Position numbers and translations under genes: made by a program
Notes under the pieces: generated by a model
The model's database searches: none
What the model was told of the DNA's origin: nothing
What the model saw: only the letters and a program-made list of their open reading frames with translations
From: Candidatus Kapaibacterium sp.
GTDB taxonomy: Bacteria; Bacteroidota; Ignavibacteria; Kapaibacteriales; WFXC01
DNA length: 64,000 nt
NCBI GenBank assembly: GCA_015490805.1
Contig: WFXC01000021.1
Location: 1-64,000 of the forward strand
Direction of reading: 5' to 3'
Shown here: one piece after another, positions 37,825 to 46,276 of the stretch
Layout: the number at the start of each line of letters is the position of its first letter
How positions within the stretch are numbered: position 1 is the first letter of the stretch

Positions 37825-39036
37825 TTACACCACGGCTCCGGGGAACAGGTACGCCGTCACCGTCGCACCGGCTGGGAGCTTCGTCCAGGGTTTGACTTTT
37901 ATGTAACCGTCGGCACCGGCGATGGTGGTGAGCATATAGGATGCCTGCCGGGGCAAAGGCGTGGCAGTGATCGCATCATCTTCCCGTCGAAGGCGAACGC
38001 GGACGAAGTGGAGTCGGTCCTGCGTATTCTGCACTTCCTGCGTTAATACCGCATCGAGTGTGTCCAGGTGTGGACGGGGATGGTGTTGCCACCGACGCAA
38101 CAGGGGGTACAGGTAGTGGACGAAACAGATGTAGGCAGACACGGGATTGCCGGGAAGGCCAAAAAACAATTTTTCCGATCTGGTGGCAGCGAACATTGGT
38201 TTACCCGGCTTCTGTTTGATACGCCAGAACAGCTCCTGAAATTCCAGCCGCTGTAAGGCTGTCCGGATGTGATCGTGTTCACCAACTGATACCCCGCCGG
38301 AGCTGATGACAATGTCCGCTTTAGCCACTGCTTCTTCGACGGCGGCGATGGTTGCTGCCAGGTGATCCGGCACCCGGCGCACCTGCACGACCGGTGCCCC
38401 TGCCTGCGCCGCAGCCAACTGGAGCATCAGAGAATTGGAATCCCGGATCTGCCCGAACTGCGGCTCTGCTGTTATGTCGACCAGCTCATCGCCGGAGACC
38501 AGAATGGCGACGCGAGGCGGCGCGTAAATTGCAACCTGCGTAATTCCCTGGGAGGCGATCAGTGCCAGATGCGGTGGGAGCAGGAGTTGTCCGGCGTTAA
38601 TGAGCATTGCTCCCGGTGAAAATTCCGTTCCTGCTACTTTGACGTGCTGTCCTTTGCGCGGCGGCTGCTCGATGTGCAGCGCATCGCCGTCCACCGTAAC
38701 ATCTTCCACCGGCACGACCGTATCAGCATCGGCTGGCAGCGGTGCACCCGTGCTGATTTTCACCGCCCCACCTTCGGGAATCTCACCCTGGTACGGATGT
38801 CCGGCGGCACTTTCGCCGACGATGCGGAAAGGAGTAGCGTTGCCCAGGCGTTGATAGTCGGCAAAGCGAATTGCGTATCCATCCATTGCGCTGTTGGTGA
38901 ACGGTGGCGATGGTTCGCGCGCCCGGATGGGTTCTGCCAGTATGCATCCAATTGCCTGTGTTAGCGGACGGTGTTCGATGCGCGTTGCACACGGCAGATG
39001 TGCCAGCAGAGACTCCGCTTCTGCTACCGTGATCAT
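37825..39036 (-). CDS. moeA: Molybdopterin molybdenumtransferase
   Basis: Inserts molybdate into adenylylated molybdopterin. The 403-residue protein has the domain order of MoeA: AREPSPPFTNSAMDGYAI near residues 40-57, VKISTGAPLPADADTVVPVED, the MoaB-like core with SGDELVDI, SSGGVSVGEHDHI and GLPGNPVSAY, and a C-terminal beta domain. The ATG overlaps the stop of the moaC/moaB fusion in an ATGA. It is the last gene of a four-gene operon moaA-transporter-moaCB-moeA. Confidence 0.96.
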   Translation of the reverse strand: MITVAEAESLLAHLPCATRIEHRPLTQAIGCILAEPIRAREPSPPFTNSAMDGYAIRFADYQRLGNATPFRIVGESAAGHPYQGEIPEGGAVKISTGAPLPADADTVVPVEDVTVDGDALHIEQPPRKGQHVKVAGTEFSPGAMLINAGQLLLPPHLALIASQGITQVAIYAPPRVAILVSGDELVDITAEPQFGQIRDSNSLMLQLAAAQAGAPVVQVRRVPDHLAATIAAVEEAVAKADIVISSGGVSVGEHDHIRTALQRLEFQELFWRIKQKPGKPMFAATRSEKLFFGLPGNPVSAYICFVHYLYPLLRRWQHHPRPHLDTLDAVLTQEVQNTQDRLHFVRVRLRREDDAITATPLPRQASYMLTTIAGADGYIKVKPWTKLPAGATVTAYLFPGAVV

Positions 39037-39989
39037 TCTTCCTCCGGCTTTGCTTGATGGACTGCCGCCCGCTCGTCGTGCTGCCGTGCTGCCATCATCA
39101 CAAAGGCGTGGAGCACACCCGGAAACACCGCTTGCAGGGATTCCAGCACGCCGCGAGAGCTGCCCGGCAGGTTGAGGATCAGGGTGTTGCCTCGCTGTCC
39201 TGCAATGCCACGAGATAGCATTGCAAATTGCGTACGCTGCTGTCCAAAGTGCCGCATTGCTTCTGCAATGCCCGGAATTTCCCGATCCACAACGTCCGCT
39301 GTTGCTTCTGGCGTCTGATCATACGGACCCAACCCGGTGCCGCCAGCAGTGAGGATCAACTGGAGTTGCTGCTGGTCTACCCATTCCCGGAGCGTGTCAC
39401 TGATCTGCTGTGGATCATCGGGAATGATCTTGAAAGCGACAATGTCAACGGGATAATCTGCCAGAAACTCGCGAATGACAGCTCCCGCTTTATCTTTCCG
39501 CTTCCCCTGAGCCGTTGAGGTTGAAATGATCAGAACACCGGTGCGAATCTTTTCGGGGAAGCGATCCAGAAAGTCGCCACTGCCCCCTGTTTTCCGCAGC
39601 AGCCGGATTTCCCGGATTTCCAGATGCTCATCGACCGGCTTCAACATATCGTACACATTGAGCAGCGCCACACTGACAGCCGTCAGCGCTTCCATTTCAA
39701 CGCCGGTTTTCCAGACGCTTTTTACTTCCGCCGTTACGGTGATCGAGGCTTCGTCCGGATTCAATGCTGCCCGTGCCTCAATCCAATCCAGCGGGATCGG
39801 ATGGCAGAAGACCAGCAAATCGCTCGTTTTCTTTGCCGCCGCTAAGGCACTCAGCCGGGCTGTTTCCAGCACGTTTCCTTTCGGAATGGCATCATTTTGA
39901 ATTTTTTCCACTGTTTCGGGTGAAAAGAAAATCTTTCCCTGCGCTTTCGCGTAGCGCAAGGACGAAAATTTGGCACTCACATCTCTCAT
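39033..39989 (-). CDS. moaCB: MoaC-MoaB/MogA fusion protein
   Basis: A 318-residue two-domain cofactor enzyme. Residues 1-~150 are MoaC, cyclic pyranopterin monophosphate synthase (MRDVSAKF, AAKKTSDLLVFCHPIPL, VWKTGVEMEALTAVSVALLNVYDM). Residues ~155-300 are a MoaB/MogA domain (VLIISTSTAQGKRKDKAG, LTAGGTGLGPYDQTPE, LPGSSRGVLE), which would adenylylate molybdopterin. The ATG at 39989 is chosen over the longer GTG at 40016 because it forms the ATGA overlap with the transporter stop. Such fusions are known in other bacteria; here the two steps flank molybdenum insertion by MoeA, encoded next. Confidence 0.94.
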   Translation of the reverse strand: MRDVSAKFSSLRYAKAQGKIFFSPETVEKIQNDAIPKGNVLETARLSALAAAKKTSDLLVFCHPIPLDWIEARAALNPDEASITVTAEVKSVWKTGVEMEALTAVSVALLNVYDMLKPVDEHLEIREIRLLRKTGGSGDFLDRFPEKIRTGVLIISTSTAQGKRKDKAGAVIREFLADYPVDIVAFKIIPDDPQQISDTLREWVDQQQLQLILTAGGTGLGPYDQTPEATADVVDREIPGIAEAMRHFGQQRTQFAMLSRGIAGQRGNTLILNLPGSSRGVLESLQAVFPGVLHAFVMMAARQHDERAAVHQAKPEEE

Positions 39990-41164
39990 TGCACCGTCTC
40001 CGGTTCTTTTTTCCACCGCGTGAGCACAAGACGAACAACCCAGCCCAGAATCACAGCCAGGGTTAAGTTGTGGAAAAGGAAGGCAGAGACGCCGACCAGC
40101 ACAGCAATGATCTGATCAGTGCGGCGATCCAGCAGGGTAAAGAACCACGCCATTCGTCCCGCATCAAACAGCAGCAGGGCAGCCAGGATAGGAATGGGGA
40201 CGAAAAAGAGAAAAGGACGGAGCGGGGGGATAAGGGCAGTCAGGATCAGGAGGCTGCCAATGATTGCTGTTGCCATTCCAGAACGGGCACCCAGTTGGGC
40301 GTGGGCAGCGATACCGCCAGCACCGTGGCAGACGGGGAAGCCACCGCAGAGGCCAATGCCGGTGTTGAGTGCTCCGATAGAAAATGCCAAATGCCGGGGC
40401 GTTGCCCGCTGCCGGGCACGGGGCCACAACGTGCAACAGACGTCGGAAGCAGCATAAACCGCATTCCCGATGGTCAGTGGCAGTTGGGGAAGAATCAGGA
40501 TCCAGAGAGCGTCGATCAGCAACTGCCACTTCGGAAAGGTCAGGGTCCACAGCGGAAGGGTTTCACTGGCTGGAACGACCGGATTTGTGCCCATCAGCAA
40601 TGCAGCAGCGATGCCAGCGATAATCAGCACCGGCGCTATGGGAATCGATCGCCGAATCTGCACCATCCATAGCGCCGCTACGACCGCGGTGGTCATTCCC
40701 AGCAACAGCATTGGGGAATCGAACGGAACGCCCAGAAGAATTTCCCGATTCCACACCAGTTCCAGCGCCTTAAAACCCAGGGTCAGTCCGATACCCAGTT
40801 GAATGCCCCGGATAATAGCGATCGGAAAAATTCGCTGGAGCCATACAATCAATCCCGACAGGGAGAAAATCAGAAACAGGATGCCATAGACAACGGCAGC
40901 GGTTGCAATCAAGTCGAGCGGTGCCTGAATGGTAATCGCAATGACCGCCATCGCTTTGAGCGGCTGGATACTGACCGGAATTCGGTAGTAGGCTGCGGTA
41001 ACGAGATACGCGATGCCCCACAGTACAAACAGCCGTTCCACCGGGATGTGGCAGAAATAAGCAATCGCAAAAGCAAGCGGGAGCGTTGTTCCCAGATCGC
41101 CGAAAGCACCGCTCAGATCCTCCCAGAAAGTGCGGAAGGTATACCCCGGAAGCGGTGATTTCAT
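39986..41164 (-). CDS. MOT1-type molybdate (sulfate) transporter
   Basis: A 392-residue polytopic membrane protein with about ten helices. The family signatures are near the N-terminus, GAFGDLGTTLPLAFA, and near residue 285, GGFPVCHGAGG, which correspond to the paired substrate-site motifs of the MOT1 molybdate family (related to SulP). Its position between moaA and moaC/moaB, with ATGA overlaps at both ends, supports molybdate as substrate over sulfate. Confidence 0.9.
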   Translation of the reverse strand: MKSPLPGYTFRTFWEDLSGAFGDLGTTLPLAFAIAYFCHIPVERLFVLWGIAYLVTAAYYRIPVSIQPLKAMAVIAITIQAPLDLIATAAVVYGILFLIFSLSGLIVWLQRIFPIAIIRGIQLGIGLTLGFKALELVWNREILLGVPFDSPMLLLGMTTAVVAALWMVQIRRSIPIAPVLIIAGIAAALLMGTNPVVPASETLPLWTLTFPKWQLLIDALWILILPQLPLTIGNAVYAASDVCCTLWPRARQRATPRHLAFSIGALNTGIGLCGGFPVCHGAGGIAAHAQLGARSGMATAIIGSLLILTALIPPLRPFLFFVPIPILAALLLFDAGRMAWFFTLLDRRTDQIIAVLVGVSAFLFHNLTLAVILGWVVRLVLTRWKKEPETVQ

Positions 41165-42141
41165 CCACCAATGGTTGCCATCGATTGTACAACTGGCAGC
41201 GCAAAGCGTTCCGCTTCGTAGCCGTCTCGAAACCTCCTGCCAATATGATGCAGAATAACCTGCTTGATCGCTTCATCGGTAGCGCCGGCGCGCAGGCGAT
41301 CCCGCAGATTGTCAACACCCTGATCGTACAGGCAGGTTTTAAGCACGCCAACGGGTGTCAAGCGAATGCGGCTGCAACTGTGGCAGAAGGTGCGAGAGAA
41401 ACCCGCAATTACGCCTACAGCGCCACGCCAGCCGGGGGCAGTAAACAATTCCGCTGTTGCATCTGCCTCCGTGGCAACCGGGTGCAGCGCTGGCACAATG
41501 TGGTGGAGATGCTGGCGTATTCGATCTGCCGTCCATTGTATCGCCGTCGCCCCCTGTTTGCCATCAAACGGCATCTGCTCGATGAAGCGGACGTGAATCG
41601 GATACTGCGCTGCCAGGGCGACGAAATCCGGCAATTCGTCGGTGTTGATCCCTTCCAGTACCACCACATTGAGTTTCAGCGGGATGTTCAGCTCCAGCGC
41701 CGTATGGAACGTTTCCATCACTTTCGCAAATCCCTGTCGCCGCGTGATGCGCTCGAACTTTTCCGGCTGGAGTGTGTCCAGGCTCAGGTTGATGCCGTCC
41801 AGAACGTCCGCCAGTTGAGGTAGAAAACGTGCAGTGAACACGCCATTGGTGGTGATGGTCAATTTCTGAAGCAGTGGCAGTTGCCGCAGTTGCAACAAAA
41901 ATTGATCGATGTCCTTGCGCAGGAAGGGCTCACCACCCGTGATACGAATTTTGTCAATTCCCAGCTCGGTGAAAATGCGGCAGAGTCGAAGTAATTCCTC
42001 GTAGGTGAGCAACTCCGAGCGCGGGCGGAAATCGATGCCTTCGGCGGGCATACAGTACTGGCATCGTAAGTTGCAGCGATCGGTCACTGCCAGACGCAAA
42101 TAGCGAATTGGGCGCCCATAGTTGTCAACCGGTGCTGCCAT
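41161..42141 (-). CDS. moaA: GTP 3',8-cyclase (radical SAM)
   Basis: First committed step of molybdenum cofactor synthesis. The 326-residue protein has the radical-SAM cluster motif CNLRCQYC (Cys23, 27, 30), GGEPFLRKD, and a second iron-sulfur cluster region FCHSCSRIRLTPVGVLKTCLY. The essential C-terminal Gly-Gly is present (the protein ends TIGG). It is the promoter-proximal gene of the operon and overlaps the transporter start in an ATGA. Confidence 0.97.
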   Translation of the reverse strand: MAAPVDNYGRPIRYLRLAVTDRCNLRCQYCMPAEGIDFRPRSELLTYEELLRLCRIFTELGIDKIRITGGEPFLRKDIDQFLLQLRQLPLLQKLTITTNGVFTARFLPQLADVLDGINLSLDTLQPEKFERITRRQGFAKVMETFHTALELNIPLKLNVVVLEGINTDELPDFVALAAQYPIHVRFIEQMPFDGKQGATAIQWTADRIRQHLHHIVPALHPVATEADATAELFTAPGWRGAVGVIAGFSRTFCHSCSRIRLTPVGVLKTCLYDQGVDNLRDRLRAGATDEAIKQVILHHIGRRFRDGYEAERFALPVVQSMATIGG

Positions 42142-42215
42142 TCGGACTTCTTGATCTCATTGCTTCCCAACCGTTCCATTCTCAAACGCTTAGCCGGCGT
42201 GTGGATTGTGTGCCG

Positions 42216-42403
42216 AACGTACCCTGTACGTTGCAGTCCAGACCGTCGTTATCCACAAATCCACCGCTGAAGTGTGGATAACGGGATAGCGAGTGCAGAG
42301 TTCTGGTGCACTGAACTACCTTCATTGCTGGGGACCCGCACCGAGTTTAAGGAGATAGTCAAAGAGCTAAGCAGCACTGATCTGTCGTCCATTGCTGAGG
42401 ACC
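42216..42403. other. Structured intergenic region upstream of moaA
   Basis: The 340-nt gap contains no gene. It holds a hairpin AACGTAC-CCT-GTACGTT (42216-42232), the inverted DnaA boxes at 42249-42281, an AGTTC..GAACT inverted repeat (42299-42317) and two direct copies of CATTGCTGrGGACC (42323-42336 and 42390-42403). Confidence 0.65.
42249..42281. promoter_or_regulatory. Pair of perfect inverted DnaA boxes
   Basis: TTATCCACA at 42249-42257 and its exact complement TGTGGATAA at 42273-42281, 15 nt apart, extended by one CG-type base on each outer side. Both match the strongest DnaA consensus. Confidence 0.65.
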
Positions 42404-42481
42404 AGCAGTAGAGGTGAAGAAATCCTGAATTGTTATTCCGCCACGTGCTCTACCATTCCTTGCCAGGCTGACGGGGGTATT

Positions 42482-43270
42482 TCAGACCTTGCGGGAGAGT
42501 TCCCGGAGTCGCCGCTTTTCTTTCCAGCTCAGCGATTGATATCCAGAAGCAGCGATTTTATCCAGCAGCGCATTGAGTTCCTCTTCTTCGGCTGCGGTCA
42601 TTTCTTCCGGTTGATGCTTTCGCCGTAATTCCCGGTAGGAAGCGCCGTTTGGAGTCAGCGGTGACGGCTCCGCCGACGATGCGGTAAGCACGTGCAGGAG
42701 AATGCCAGCGGCGATGCCGAAGCCGTGCACGGTGATGATGTGGAGCAGCATCAGCGGCGTTGTGGCAAGCTGGAGCAGCCGGGGAACGAGGCTGAGCCCA
42801 GTGACCAGCAGCCACAATTGCCAGAGCAGCAGGGTGAACCAGCCAAAGAACGAAACCGGCTGCTGCGCTTCCCGGATCGTTTTCCACGTCAGCAGTGCCA
42901 GAATGAGTGCCAGCGGACTTTCCAGCGGAATAGGAACCGCGTAGAGCACAATTGTGTAGAGAATGCCATTGGTTAGCAGTACCAGGACCGCAAATCGCCA
43001 CAGCCGGGCAGTACCCAGAGACCGTTCGAAATCAGCCGCAAACAGGTACAGCACGATACCTGTTGCTGCCATATCGAAAAAGTTGCGGATTGCCAGAGGA
43101 TAGCTGAGAATGCGCCACCACTGCCCGCTGCGGACCAGTTCGGGCGCCAGTGCCAGCCACGTGGACAGGAAGCCGTGAGAGAGGACATTCACAAGATAAC
43201 TCAGCCCCAGCACCAGCAGCGCAATGTGCAATGTTGAATGCGGCACCCGTATGACGGCAAAAGGATTCAT
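42482..43270 (-). CDS. Rhomboid-like membrane protein, apparently without the catalytic serine motif
   Basis: A 262-residue protein from the ATG at 43270 (the frame is open to 43315). Six hydrophobic segments are followed by a cytoplasmic tail with LDKIAASGYQSLSWKEKRRL, a tail commonly seen on rhomboid proteins in Bacteroidota. The GxSG active-site motif expected around the fourth helix is replaced by a segment reading PLESPLALILA, while HGFGIAAGILLHV retains a histidine in the last helix. It is therefore probably a non-proteolytic rhomboid relative. Start choice is uncertain because the ribosome-binding site is weak. Confidence 0.7.
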   Translation of the reverse strand: MNPFAVIRVPHSTLHIALLVLGLSYLVNVLSHGFLSTWLALAPELVRSGQWWRILSYPLAIRNFFDMAATGIVLYLFAADFERSLGTARLWRFAVLVLLTNGILYTIVLYAVPIPLESPLALILALLTWKTIREAQQPVSFFGWFTLLLWQLWLLVTGLSLVPRLLQLATTPLMLLHIITVHGFGIAAGILLHVLTASSAEPSPLTPNGASYRELRRKHQPEEMTAAEEEELNALLDKIAASGYQSLSWKEKRRLRELSRKV

Positions 43271-43508
43271 TTGGACAACGCTGTCCTTTTGTTGTGCAAG
43301 GCGAAAAACGAGCAATTCGAGGGAATCTTTTCCATAAGTGGGACGGTGAGCGGAGCGGTTGAGCGATCAAGTGAACGGATTGATAGGGCGATCAAGAAGA
43401 TCACCCACCTGAGGAAACGCTCCCAGAAGCGGGGCGGTAAACCTTTCGCTCATCCGGGGTGTCCAAAGGGTTTCAAGAAACGAGAACAAGATGGAGGGAG
43501 CGTTCCTG
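43271..43508. other. Intergenic region between divergent rhomboid-like and hydrolase genes
   Basis: About 240 nt. No promoter match to TAnnTTTG, no strong hairpin and no convincing gene were found. It contains a few short direct repeats (GCGATCAAG) only. Confidence 0.5.
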
Positions 43509-44759
43509 ATGTCGAGTGTACTTCGTTCTCTGTGGCTGCTCTGGATAACCGTTGCTTCGCTTGCGGCTCAGCCAGTGACTCGATTTATCGATCCAGCCGT
43601 AACAGATTCGGCGATCGACCAGTGGTTGGAGCCACACCTGGTGTCTTACGATCCCTCCATACCGCATCGACAGCAACTGTTCGTTTTTCTTCCCGGTTCC
43701 TTCGGACAACCTCGCCATTACCAGCAATTGCTACGGATGGCTGCACGTCTGGGTCTTTACGTGATCGGACTGCGTTATCCGAATAGTTGGACGGTGTATT
43801 CACTGTGCAGCGAAAGTCCGGACTCCGCTTGTCATTTCAAAGTCCGATTTGAAATTGTCGAAGGTGTTGATCTGTCACCGCTGGTCGACATTACGCCTGC
43901 CAATAGCATTCACAACCGTTTGCGAGCACTGTTGCAGTATCTGGTTCAACGCTTTCCGAATGAAGGATGGGAGCAGTTTCTGGACGAAGATGGGGACATT
44001 CGATGGGAGCGAGTGCTCGTTGGTGGGCATTCGCAGGGTGGGGGACACGCAGCACTTATTGGCAAATTCTACCGGGTTGCACGAGTGCTGATGTTCGCCT
44101 GGAGCGATCTGTGGAAAGAAAACGGGCAGTGGCGGCTGGCACCGTGGGTAGATTCGCTCAATGCTACTCCATCTAATGCTTTCGTCGGTTTCGCACATGT
44201 AAAAGATGCTCTGCTTGCCAACCTTGCAGCGTGGCGCGGACTGGGGCTGGCTCAGTTCGGTCCGCCGGTGCTGGTGGATACGGTTCCGCCGCCGTACCGC
44301 CATTCGCATCAACTGCTCACGGACGTCACGCCGGCACGTTCAGGGGCATATCACGGAAGTGTTGCAACGGATTATGCAACGCCGCTGGACAGCAATGGCG
44401 TGCCGATCCTTGCTCCCGTGTGGGCGTATATGCTCCTGGGCGATGCTACGACGGTGCCCACGCCAGCAGAAAGTTCTGCCGTGTCTTCACTATCCACCGC
44501 GCGCATTGTTCGCATCGGCACTCCGTTGCCGCTCCCATCGCCCCTGCCGCCGCAGTCGGTCATCGAACTCTGGTCACCCATCGGTCAGCGATTCCTTCTG
44601 CTGCCCCGCACATCCGGAGTAGCGGCTTCCAGCGCAGTGTGGCACTGGACCGGCAAGGACTTTGCTGGCGCTCCCATTCCGCCGGGGATCTACGTTCTCC
44701 GGATTCTGACGCCCCAGCAAGCTGTTGTCCAGCAGCAGGTGATCCTCTGGCTGCCGTAG
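43509..44759 (+). CDS. Secreted alpha/beta-hydrolase-like protein
   Basis: A 416-residue protein with a signal peptide (SLWLLWITVASLAAQP). A nucleophile-elbow motif VGGHSQGGGHAALIG near residue 180 and LFVFLPGSFGQP earlier identify an alpha/beta-hydrolase fold. The last ~80 residues after a Pro/Ser-rich linker look like a small beta-sandwich with WHWTGKDFAGAPIPPGIYVLRI, similar to FlgD/sorting-type domains of Bacteroidota exported proteins. The ATG at 43509 has GGAGGGAG upstream and is preferred over the ATG at 43491. Substrate unknown. Confidence 0.8.
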   Translation: MSSVLRSLWLLWITVASLAAQPVTRFIDPAVTDSAIDQWLEPHLVSYDPSIPHRQQLFVFLPGSFGQPRHYQQLLRMAARLGLYVIGLRYPNSWTVYSLCSESPDSACHFKVRFEIVEGVDLSPLVDITPANSIHNRLRALLQYLVQRFPNEGWEQFLDEDGDIRWERVLVGGHSQGGGHAALIGKFYRVARVLMFAWSDLWKENGQWRLAPWVDSLNATPSNAFVGFAHVKDALLANLAAWRGLGLAQFGPPVLVDTVPPPYRHSHQLLTDVTPARSGAYHGSVATDYATPLDSNGVPILAPVWAYMLLGDATTVPTPAESSAVSSLSTARIVRIGTPLPLPSPLPPQSVIELWSPIGQRFLLLPRTSGVAASSAVWHWTGKDFAGAPIPPGIYVLRILTPQQAVVQQQVILWLP

Positions 44760-44799
44760 GAGTATTCTGCCGGGATGCCTGGGTGGATGTTTGAGTGTG

Positions 44800-45016
44800 C
44801 GCTGGAAGCGCACGCTCTTAGGCGTGCATCTACAGGGAGCGCACCTTTAGGGTGCATATTTGCCGACGGAAGTCGGCGCTTCTGGTAAGGTGCTCCCTGT
44901 TACTGGGAACGCACGCTCTTAGCATGCATCTACTGGGAGCGCACCCTTTAGGGTGCAACGATGCCGGCTAAAGCCGGCGCTCCCAGTGCATGCCGACGAA
45001 AGCCGGGGCTTCCTGC
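44800..45016. repeat. Palindromic repeat cluster 3 between convergent hydrolase and MOSC genes
   Basis: Copies at about 44803-44828 (GCACGC..GCGTGC stem), 44834-44883, 44903-44928 and a near-perfect full copy at 44934-44986 with outer GGGAGC/GCTCCC, inner GCACCCT-TT-AGGGTGC and GCCGGC-TAAA-GCCGGC. No gene lies in this stretch. Confidence 0.85.
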
Positions 45017-45043
45017 AGATGTTCTCAGAATCCGCTGCCGATG

Positions 45044-45802
45044 CTACACTGTCAACACGTCGCCAACACGGAGCTCGCTTCCAGCAAGAATGCGAGTGTT
45101 GATGCCCAGCTTGTAGAAATGCTCGATTTGCTCAGCACTTACAGCAGGATCCGTGTGCTGCTTGCGCCACTGGAGAAACTGCTGGCGGAAGCGGGGAAGA
45201 ATGGCACCGGTGTCAGGATCGCGGGGTGGAACGCTGCACCGGCTGCAAATGTTGACGCCGGCAAAGCGGACTGAGCCGATGGCAAAGAGGCGAGGACGAT
45301 CCTTCGTGGTGCCAACCAGCATATCTTCTGCCAGTGGCTCCGTAAAGCCAATTTCCAGATTCATCCGGAATCGCCGCCGAATGTTCTCAGGTGGCAACTG
45401 GAAGAGATGCGCCAGCGCTTCAATCGTTGCAGTGCCGATAATCGTCGGTCCCGGTGCGTTCGTATCATCCGGAAAGCCCTGAGGATCGTAGCGCAACTGC
45501 ACGGGCTGTTGTAATACCTCGCTGAGCCATTCTGCCAGGAGCGATGCCTGGTCGGGCAGCACCGCCGTTACACTCTGGTGCGCCGGGTGCGATAACGTTA
45601 CCCCGTTGCTGTCGTAGCGCGCCCGCACACGCAGGATCGCTGGATAGCGCTTGCCGTTGACGTAGCGGCCGTCCCGGTCGAAGAAAGCATATTCCCGGTC
45701 GCCAGCCAATTTGCCATTGGCAATAGTAATGCGATCGAGCGTGAGCCCGTCCAGACTCTTGATGGGGAAAATGGTGATGCGTTGTAGTGCTGGCTGTGCC
45801 AT
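45044..45802 (-). CDS. MOSC-domain protein (molybdenum-cofactor sulfurase C-terminal type)
   Basis: A 252-residue protein with an N-terminal MOSC_N beta-barrel (ITIFPIKSLDGLTLDRI) and a C-terminal MOSC domain containing RFAGVNICSRCSVPPRDPDTG, with the conserved Cys near residue 190 of the mARC/YcbX group. Such proteins bind sulfurated molybdenum cofactor; YcbX/mARC members reduce N-hydroxylated compounds. No fused ferredoxin domain is present. It lies 1 nt after the cupin gene on the same strand and may be cotranscribed. Confidence 0.88.
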   Translation of the reverse strand: MAQPALQRITIFPIKSLDGLTLDRITIANGKLAGDREYAFFDRDGRYVNGKRYPAILRVRARYDSNGVTLSHPAHQSVTAVLPDQASLLAEWLSEVLQQPVQLRYDPQGFPDDTNAPGPTIIGTATIEALAHLFQLPPENIRRRFRMNLEIGFTEPLAEDMLVGTTKDRPRLFAIGSVRFAGVNICSRCSVPPRDPDTGAILPRFRQQFLQWRKQHTDPAVSAEQIEHFYKLGINTRILAGSELRVGDVLTV

Positions 45803-45803
45803 C

Positions 45804-46247
45804 TTAAACCCGGATCATTGCCGCTATAGCCGGATTTGCCCGTAACTGCTCCAGCTCCTCTGGCGTTGGTCGCTGGGGACGATCCCGCTCGCAATCGACG
45901 ATGCACAGAAATCCCAGCGGCTCGTTGTCGGCTGCGTAAAACTGGTGCCAGGTCATCGGGGGAATTTCGACCACATCGAAGGGTTCGATAGCAGCGATGG
46001 AGTCGCCGATCAGCACCTGTCCGCTGCCGCGGAGGATTAAAACAGCGTGGGCGTGCTGATGCCGCTCCAGAGAAGAATAGCCGCCCGGCTGGATCTCAAA
46101 GTATCGAAGCTGGCAGGCCAATCCGGACAGGTTTTTGACTAACTCAAAGCGGGAAATGTCGCGAAAATGCGTTCCGCTGGTTTTATAAACTTTTTCCGGG
46201 ACACCTGACCACCGAAACCGGGTAGGGTCGAACTTTTTGATCGCCAT
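45804..46247 (-). CDS. Cupin protein paired with the RuBisCO-like gene
   Basis: A 147-residue single-domain cupin from the ATG at 46247. The metal-binding motif is in GGYSSLERHQHAHAVLILRG, with the second His-containing motif in MTWHQFYA. Known for the family: in Rhodospirillum rubrum a cupin acts after a RuBisCO-like protein and releases methanethiol from 1-methylthioxylulose-5-phosphate. Here it follows the RuBisCO-like gene after 29 nt. That parallel suggests, but does not prove, the same type of C-S cleavage. Confidence 0.85.
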   Translation of the reverse strand: MAIKKFDPTRFRWSGVPEKVYKTSGTHFRDISRFELVKNLSGLACQLRYFEIQPGGYSSLERHQHAHAVLILRGSGQVLIGDSIAAIEPFDVVEIPPMTWHQFYAADNEPLGFLCIVDCERDRPQRPTPEELEQLRANPAIAAMIRV

Positions 46248-46276
46248 TGCTTTACGGTTGTATTGCCTTACACCGA

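Noticed and set aside
43238-43786. 182-codon plus-strand frame overlapping the hydrolase start
   Set aside because: Overlaps the well-supported hydrolase gene in another frame and lacks a signature or ribosome-binding site.
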